Shown here: piece after piece, positions 59,669 to 64,000 of the stretch | How the letters are laid out: the number at the start of each line of letters is the position of its first letter | How positions within the stretch are numbered: the stretch's first letter is position 1 | Source of the DNA: Geothrix oryzisoli | Lineage (GTDB): Bacteria > Acidobacteriota > Holophagae > Holophagales > Holophagaceae | Length of the DNA stretch: 64,000 nt | Reading direction: 5' to 3' | Assembly: GCF_022808865.1 (NCBI RefSeq) | Contig: NZ_JAKZLB010000002.1 | Location: 510,019 to 574,018, forward strand | The notes under the pieces: model-generated | The model's input: the letters and a program-made list of their open reading frames with translations, nothing else | Databases searched by the model: none | What the model was told of the DNA's origin: nothing | Translations under genes and position numbers: made by a program

Positions 59669-60028
59669 ATGCAGCGACCCGACACCCTCCACGTGGACAA
59701 GCCCTGGGGCTGCTTTGATCAGTACGCCCTGAACACGCCCTGCACGGTGAAGATCCTCACCTGCCATCCGGGCCAGAAGCTGAGCCTCCAGCGCCATACG
59801 CACCGCGGCGAGCTGTGGGTGGCGCTCGATCCGGGCGTGGTGGTGGACCGCGACGGCGCGGAGCTCCGGCCGGCCGTGGGCGAGGAGATCTGGCTGCCCC
59901 AGGGAAGCACGCACCGCCTGCGTTGCGACGCGGCCACGGGCCACCCCGTGCGGGTGCTCGAGGTGAGCCTCGGCACCTTCGACGAGGCCGACATCGAGCG
60001 GCTCCAGGACGACTACGGGCGCCGCTGA
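59669..60028 (+). CDS. Cupin, mannose-6-phosphate isomerase type II-like
   Basis: 119 residues. Cupin 2 motif with metal-type residues HTHRGELWVAL (QRHTHRGE) and PQGSTHRLRC. Equivalent to the C-terminal PMI domain of bifunctional AlgA/ManC proteins, split off here. Probably interconverts mannose 6-phosphate and fructose 6-phosphate to supply manC. Stop overlaps the next start. Confidence 0.85.
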   Translation: MQRPDTLHVDKPWGCFDQYALNTPCTVKILTCHPGQKLSLQRHTHRGELWVALDPGVVVDRDGAELRPAVGEEIWLPQGSTHRLRCDAATGHPVRVLEVSLGTFDEADIERLQDDYGRR

Positions 60029-60717
60029 TGCGCCGCTTCAGCCTGCTGTTCCTGGCCGCCCTGCCGCTGCTGGCCCAGAGCGGGGAGGAGATCCTCGCGC
60101 GGGTGGACAAGCTGCGCCATCCCTGGCCCGTCTTCAGCGTGGAGCTGACGGTGAAGATCCCGAAGGCGGCCCAGCGCTGGAAGGTATCGGCCCGGGAGAA
60201 CGGCGATGCGCGCCTGGACGGCCTCTCCGAGAAGGAGAAGGGCCGGGCCGTCCTGCTGCGGGGCGATGAGATGTGGCTGCTGCTGCCGGGCGCGAAGCGG
60301 CCCGTGAAGGTCACGCCCCAGCAGCGCCTGATGGGACCCGCGGCGGGCGGGGACGTGGCCCGGACCCGCTTCCGGGAGGACTACAACGTGCAGGCCGTGG
60401 CCGAGGAGCCCCTGGAGGGCCAGGCCTGCTGGCGGCTGGAGCTGGCGGCGAAGCGGCCGGCCCTCAGTGCCCGCCAGGTGGTCCTGTGGGTCGCGAAGGA
60501 GGGGGCGCTGCCCCAGAAGGCCGAGTTCCGGCTCGCCTCGGGGCGGTTGGCCCGCACGGCCCGCTTCGGCCCGCCGGTCCAGACCCACGGCCAGCCCGTG
60601 CTGTCGTGGCTGGAGATCGAGGAGGCTGGCGGAGCCGCGGTCAGGCTGACTTTCGGGAACTGGACCCGCGGCGGGGTGGCACCGGGAGCCTTCGACCTGC
60701 CTGGTGGCGACCGGTGA
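60028..60717 (+). CDS. Periplasmic LolA-like outer-membrane lipoprotein-sorting family protein
   Basis: 229 residues from ATG 60028 on the last base of the cupin stop. Signal peptide RRFSLLFLAALPLLAQ, then a half-barrel pattern: ILARVDKLRHPWPVFSVELTV, VLLRGDEMWLLLPGAKRPVKV and VLSWLEIEE. Fits the LolA-like (pfam17131-type) group, many of which are not true LolA. Specific role unknown. Confidence 0.78.
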   Translation: MRRFSLLFLAALPLLAQSGEEILARVDKLRHPWPVFSVELTVKIPKAAQRWKVSARENGDARLDGLSEKEKGRAVLLRGDEMWLLLPGAKRPVKVTPQQRLMGPAAGGDVARTRFREDYNVQAVAEEPLEGQACWRLELAAKRPALSARQVVLWVAKEGALPQKAEFRLASGRLARTARFGPPVQTHGQPVLSWLEIEEAGGAAVRLTFGNWTRGGVAPGAFDLPGGDR

Positions 60718-60846
60718 TAGACTGGTCGGTGAGGTGCCCGCAAGGGCTTCCCGCCACCAACCATCCCACCAATCGATCCCAGTCCTGCTTGCGGGACTCC
60801 CGCTAAAAAACCCCACCACTCGAAATCCCGCCAAATCTACCCTCAC

Positions 60847-60878
60847 GAAGCGCCCGCACCTCCGGGCGCTTCCTTTTT
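60847..60878 (+). terminator. Rho-independent terminator
   Basis: 10-bp perfect stem GAAGCGCCCG/CGGGCGCTTC (60847-60856 with 60863-60872), 6-base loop, then CTTTTT. It ends the pfkA-manC-cupin-LolA-like run. The rest of the 60718-60953 gap holds CCCGCAAG and CTTGCGGG arms (about 60738 and 60789) that could fold a second structure. Confidence 0.92.
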
Positions 60879-60953
60879 GGGGGCCCCCGGGAGCGCAATC
60901 AGCGCTCGGACCCGGCGGAACCCGCTGGCACAATGGAAGGATTCGGAGGATTT

Positions 60954-61940
60954 ATGTCCACGCCCAAGCTCGGACCTGTCGGCAGCTATGTGAAGCATCA
61001 TTTCCGGCACTTCAATGCCGCCGCCCTGATCGACGCCGCCGAGGGCTACCGGGTCTTCCTGGAGCAGGGCGGCAAGATGATGGTGACGCTGGGCGGGGCC
61101 ATGAGCACCGCGGAACTGGGCCTCTCCTTCGCGGAGATGATCCGCCAGGACAAGGTGCATCTCATCGTCTGCACCGGCGCCAACCTGGAGGAGGACATCT
61201 TCAACCTGGTGGCTCACGACTTCTACGAGCGCGTGCCCCACTACCGCGACCTCACCCCCCAGGACGAGAAGGCCCTCCTGGACCGTCACATGAACCGCGT
61301 GACGGACACCTGCATCCCCGAGATGGAGGCCATGCGCCGCATGGAGAAGGCCATGTTGGAGGTGTGGATGGAGGCCGACGCCAAGGGCGAACGCTACTTC
61401 CCCCACGAGTTCTTCCAGAAGGTGCTGAAGAGCGGGCAATACGAGCAGTACTACCAGATCGACCCCAAGCACTCCTGGATGCTGGCCGCCCTTGAGAAGA
61501 ACGTGCCCATCGTGGTGCCGGGCTGGGAAGACAGCACCCTGGGCAACATGTTTGCCGCCGCCGTCATCCGCGGGGATGTGAAGAACGTCCACACCGTGCG
61601 CACCGGCATCGAGTACATGACCTGGCTGGCCAAGCACTACCAGGACGTCACGAAAGCCTCGACCCTGGGCATGTTCCAGATCGCCGGCGGCATCTCCGGC
61701 GACTTCCCCATCTGCGTGGTGCCCATGCTGCACCAGGACCTGGAGCTGACCGAGGTTCCGCTCTGGGGCTACTTCTGCCAGATCAGCGACTCGACCACCA
61801 GCTACGGTTCGTATTCGGGCGCGGTGCCCAACGAGAAGATCACCTGGGGCAAGCTGGGCATCGACACCCCGAAGTTCATCATCGAAAGCGACGCCACCAT
61901 CGTGGCCCCGCTGGTCTTCGCGTATCTGCTGGGGTGGTAG
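60954..61940 (+). CDS. Deoxyhypusine-synthase-like protein
   Basis: 328 residues from ATG 60954 (GGAGG upstream). DHS fold: MMVTLGGAMSTAELGLSFAEM, VCTGANLEEDIFNLVAHD, and the C-terminal NEKITWGKLG, with Lys at the position that binds the aminobutyl group in eukaryotic DHS. Bacteria lack eIF5A, so hypusine is not the product; bacterial relatives make homospermidine or other polyamines from spermidine or putrescine. Monocistronic. mtnP at 31 kb fits polyamine metabolism. Confidence 0.87.
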   Translation: MSTPKLGPVGSYVKHHFRHFNAAALIDAAEGYRVFLEQGGKMMVTLGGAMSTAELGLSFAEMIRQDKVHLIVCTGANLEEDIFNLVAHDFYERVPHYRDLTPQDEKALLDRHMNRVTDTCIPEMEAMRRMEKAMLEVWMEADAKGERYFPHEFFQKVLKSGQYEQYYQIDPKHSWMLAALEKNVPIVVPGWEDSTLGNMFAAAVIRGDVKNVHTVRTGIEYMTWLAKHYQDVTKASTLGMFQIAGGISGDFPICVVPMLHQDLELTEVPLWGYFCQISDSTTSYGSYSGAVPNEKITWGKLGIDTPKFIIESDATIVAPLVFAYLLGW

Positions 61941-61990
61941 CTGTCAGCTGTCAGCCATCAGCTTTCAACTGAGAGCTGATGGCTGATAAC
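61939..61990. repeat. CAGCTGTCAG/AGCTGAT inverted-repeat element, second copy
   Basis: CAGCCATCAGCT/AGCTGATGGCTG pair perfectly (61952-61963 with 61974-61985), with TTCAACTGAG between. It is made of the same heptamers as 36155-36248 and begins inside the DHS-like stop codon. Confidence 0.65.
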
Positions 61991-62009
61991 CGATCGCTTG
62001 CCATCATCC

Positions 62010-62909
62010 ATGACCCTCGGCCGCTTCGCTCCTTCGCCCACGGGCATCCTGCACCTGGGGAACCTGCGCACGGCGCTGGCTTCGTGGCTGTCGGCGCGGG
62101 CGGCGGGGGGACGCTGGCTCATCCGCCTGGAGGACGTGGACGGGCCCCGCTGCCGCCGGGACCTGGGCGAGGCCCAGCTGCGCGACCTCGCCGCCCTGGG
62201 GCTGGAATCCGATGCACCTGTGACCTGGCAGTCCGAATGCAGCGCGGCCTACCGCGCGGCCCTGGGGGCCCTGCACGCGGCAGGGCGGCTGTACCCCTGC
62301 GCCTGCACCCGCAAGGACCTGCAGCTGCTCGCCTCGGCGCCCCACGCGGAGGACAGCCTGCGGCCCTATCCCGGCCGCTGCCGGGAGCGGGCCTGGGAGG
62401 GCTTTGACCGGGCCCTGAGGCTGCGGCTGCCGGAAGGCCCGATCGCCTGGGAGGACCGGCTGTTGGGCTTCCAGATGGACGATCCCGCCGCTCTCACGGG
62501 CGATCCGCTCCTGTTCCGCCGGGATGGCTGCTTCGCCTACCACCTGGCCGTGGTGGTGGATGATGGGGCGCAGGGCGTGACCGAAGTGGTGCGGGGCGCG
62601 GACCTGCGGCCCGTCACCGCCACCCAGATCCGCCTCCAGGAGGCCCTGGGCCTGCCGCGCCCCGCCTACGCCCACCTGGGCCTGGTGGCCGCGCCGGACG
62701 GGAGTCGCCTGGGCAAGCGGGCCGGGGCCCTGGGCGTCGAAGCCCTGGCGGCTCGACGCGTGTCCCCCGCGGCCATCCTGGGCTGGCTGGGCTGGAGCCT
62801 GGGCTGCCTGGAACGACCGGAACCGTGCCGGGCCGGGGACCTGATCGCCTCGTTCGCCTGGAATCAGGTCCCGGCGGGCGAGGTGCGCGTTCCCGAAGCG
62901 TGGGCCTGA
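62010..62909 (+). CDS. gluQ: Glutamyl-Q tRNA(Asp) synthetase
   Basis: 299 residues from ATG 62010 (TTG 61998 possible; neither has a strong ribosome site). HIGH-region APSPTGILHLGN, LEDVDGPRC, Cys-rich zinc-type YPCACTRKD and KMSKS-like RLGKRAG. No anticodon-binding domain; this short form adds glutamate to the queuosine of tRNA-Asp. Follows the repeat element. Confidence 0.93.
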   Translation: MTLGRFAPSPTGILHLGNLRTALASWLSARAAGGRWLIRLEDVDGPRCRRDLGEAQLRDLAALGLESDAPVTWQSECSAAYRAALGALHAAGRLYPCACTRKDLQLLASAPHAEDSLRPYPGRCRERAWEGFDRALRLRLPEGPIAWEDRLLGFQMDDPAALTGDPLLFRRDGCFAYHLAVVVDDGAQGVTEVVRGADLRPVTATQIRLQEALGLPRPAYAHLGLVAAPDGSRLGKRAGALGVEALAARRVSPAAILGWLGWSLGCLERPEPCRAGDLIASFAWNQVPAGEVRVPEAWA

Positions 62910-62910
62910 C

Positions 62911-63246
62911 TCACGGGGCGGCTTCCATCCGTTTCAGCTCGGTCCACAGCCAGTCCCGGGCCAGAACCGTGCGGCCGTCCTTGAGACGGATCTCGTAGGG
63001 CCTGCCGCTCATGGAACTGCCCGTGGCGCAGTGCTGGATGAACTCCGGAGCCGTCTTCACCCGCTTTCCGGCATTCCGCCACTTCAGGCGGAGGTGCGCC
63101 GCAGCCTCCACCGGGGTGTGCTCGCTTCCATTCCGGATGAACACGGCGCCCTGAAGTCCCGCCACCGCCTGGATGAGCGCTTCGATCTTCTGGGCCTCGG
63201 GCATCGGGGCCGGGGCGGCGAGGAGCAGGAGCGGGACAGGAATCAT
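62911..63246 (-). CDS. Secreted DUF5329-family protein
   Basis: 111 residues, short signal peptide. The family pattern is clear: IEALIQAVAGLQGAVFIRNG, EAAAHLRLKWRNAG, EFIQHCATGSSMSGRPYEI. Function of the family is unknown; predicted periplasmic. Convergent with gluQ, 1 bp apart. It follows rpsT on the minus strand, separated by the 63259-63288 hairpin. Confidence 0.85.
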   Translation of the reverse strand: MIPVPLLLLAAPAPMPEAQKIEALIQAVAGLQGAVFIRNGSEHTPVEAAAHLRLKWRNAGKRVKTAPEFIQHCATGSSMSGRPYEIRLKDGRTVLARDWLWTELKRMEAAP

Positions 63247-63258
63247 GTCCCCAGCATG

Positions 63259-63288
63259 ACAAAGGACCCGGCTCGCCGGGTCCTTTGT
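63259..63288 (-). terminator. Hairpin terminator after rpsT
   Basis: 13-bp perfect stem ACAAAGGACCCGG/CCGGGTCCTTTGT (63276-63288 with 63259-63271), 4-base loop. Its 3' arm ends TTTGT on the minus strand; with no longer T tract, termination may be partial. It sits between rpsT (stop at 63307) and the DUF5329 gene. Confidence 0.7.
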
Positions 63289-63306
63289 GCAAGATCGTAA
63301 GGCTCG

Positions 63307-63570
63307 TTAAGCCAGGTTGTTCACTTTCTGGGCCAGCCGGGACTTGGTCCGGTCGGCGGCGTTCTTGTGCATCACGCCCTTGCGGCAGGCCTTGTCGACC
63401 AGGCCCTGGGTCAGGGGCAGCACCTTGGCGGCCTCATCCTTCTTGCCGCCGGCGATCAGGGCCAGGAAGCTCTTGACGGCGGACTTCAGGGTCGAACGGT
63501 TGCTGCGGTTGCGGAGGCGGGCCTCGGCATCGCGGCGGGCCTTCTTGGCGGCGGACTTGTGATTGGCCAT
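63307..63570 (-). CDS. rpsT: 30S ribosomal protein S20
   Basis: 87 residues, the normal length. MANHKSAAKKARRDAEARLRNR opens with the family signature (ANHKSAAKKARRDAEARLRN). Binds 16S rRNA early in 30S assembly. Start ATG 63570; a longer reading to 63747 is spurious. Divergent from the transketolase gene. Confidence 0.97.
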   Translation of the reverse strand: MANHKSAAKKARRDAEARLRNRSNRSTLKSAVKSFLALIAGGKKDEAAKVLPLTQGLVDKACRKGVMHKNAADRTKSRLAQKVNNLA

Positions 63571-63745
63571 GAGTCGGATCTCCAGCTTCCCTGGGAACCC
63601 CGGAAGCGCGAAAGACCATCCTATCGCAAAATGCCTGAGGGTCAAGGGCAAAAGGCGGCACGAGAGGTCCATTCGCCCCTTCCGGAGCGGCCCTCCCCAG
63701 GGCATCCTAATCGGAGGCGAATGGCCTCCCGGGAAGGATGGGGTC

Positions 63746-64000
63746 ATGCCTCAGCAGAAACTGGAGTCCGTCGAGGATCTGGCGGCGAAGGCGAAGGCCT
63801 TGCGGCGGGACGTGCTCCTGCAGGTCTACAAGGCCCAGAGCGGCCACCCTGGGGGCAGCCTCAGCTGGATCGACATCGGCGTGGCGCTCTACTACCACGA
63901 GATGGCCGTGTTCCCCGAGGACCCCGCGAACCCGGCCCGGGACCGCTTCGTGCTCTCCAAGGGTCACGCCTGCCCCGCCCAGTACGCCCTCCTCGCCGAC
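63746..64000 (+). CDS. Transketolase, N-terminal subunit, 3' end outside window
   Basis: 85 residues present from ATG 63746 (GGAAGGATG upstream). SGHPGGSLSWIDIGVALYY and FVLSKGHACPAQYALLAD are the TPP-domain start of transketolase. The short N-terminus suits the split two-gene form common in anaerobes, but the end is cut, so a full-length enzyme cannot be excluded. Acts in the non-oxidative pentose phosphate pathway. Confidence 0.88.
   Translation, partial: MPQQKLESVEDLAAKAKALRRDVLLQVYKAQSGHPGGSLSWIDIGVALYYHEMAVFPEDPANPARDRFVLSKGHACPAQYALLAD

Overview
The window is GC-rich, gene-dense bacterial chromosome of ordinary housekeeping character, with no insertion sequence, phage module or CRISPR array. 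The gene set suggests an anaerobic or facultative Gram-negative: pyruvate:ferredoxin oxidoreductase, an NfnAB-type transhydrogenase, TonB-dependent B12 uptake, MglA/MglB, class II DAHP synthase and a deoxyhypusine-synthase-like protein. It looks most like an acidobacterium of the Holophagae (Geothrix-like). That placement is inference from gene content; no marker phylogeny was run.

Layout. 1-6.2 kb (minus): nifJ (cut by the window edge), a hemerythrin-NfnA-NfnB triple fusion and a membrane-tethered receiver protein. 6.2-9.3 kb (plus): a small unknown protein, then pheA and a class II aroG behind a Phe-rich leader peptide and attenuator. 9.3-18.3 kb: moaA, an unknown protein, recA, a GT2 glycosyltransferase, a GNAT/nitrilase pair, a ClC channel and a CPA2 antiporter. 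18.4-26.4 kb (plus): a signalling block with a PAS protein, a LuxR-type regulator, a PhnD-like binding protein, a 1006-residue histidine kinase, an HDOD regulator and a frameshifted regulator with a degenerate HD-GYP domain. 26.3-31.3 kb (minus): btuB-btuF-btuC-btuD behind a cobalamin riboswitch. 31.3-36.7 kb: mtnP, an M23 peptidase, rdgB-eamA and a ThiF/MoeB protein with repeats on both sides. 36.8-44.7 kb: a 5'-nucleotidase, a WD-like secreted protein, xseB-ispA-dxs and a sigma54 activator. 44.9-48.1 kb: a secreted Lys/Ala/Glu repeat protein, deoC, mglB, mglA and tRNA-Asn. 48.4-51.6 kb: a flavin-fold protein, an XRE regulator and a three-gene MNIO (DUF692) RiPP operon. 51.6-57.1 kb: FKBP, a cystathionine synthase/lyase behind a SAM-I riboswitch, a DapF homologue without its catalytic cysteines, a DJ-1/PfpI protein and thiC. 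57.2-64 kb: pfkA, manC, a cupin, a LolA-like protein, the DHS-like gene, gluQ, a DUF5329 protein, rpsT and the start of a split transketolase.

The strongest candidates for new biology are the bufferin-like RiPP operon (49625-51594), the complete pheA attenuator (6717-6838), the HHE-NfnA-NfnB fusion, the Ser/Ser DapF homologue and the PhnD-kinase signalling block. Three cis-acting RNA switches (Phe attenuator, B12 riboswitch, SAM riboswitch) can be read directly from the sequence, and each sits in front of a gene of the matching pathway.
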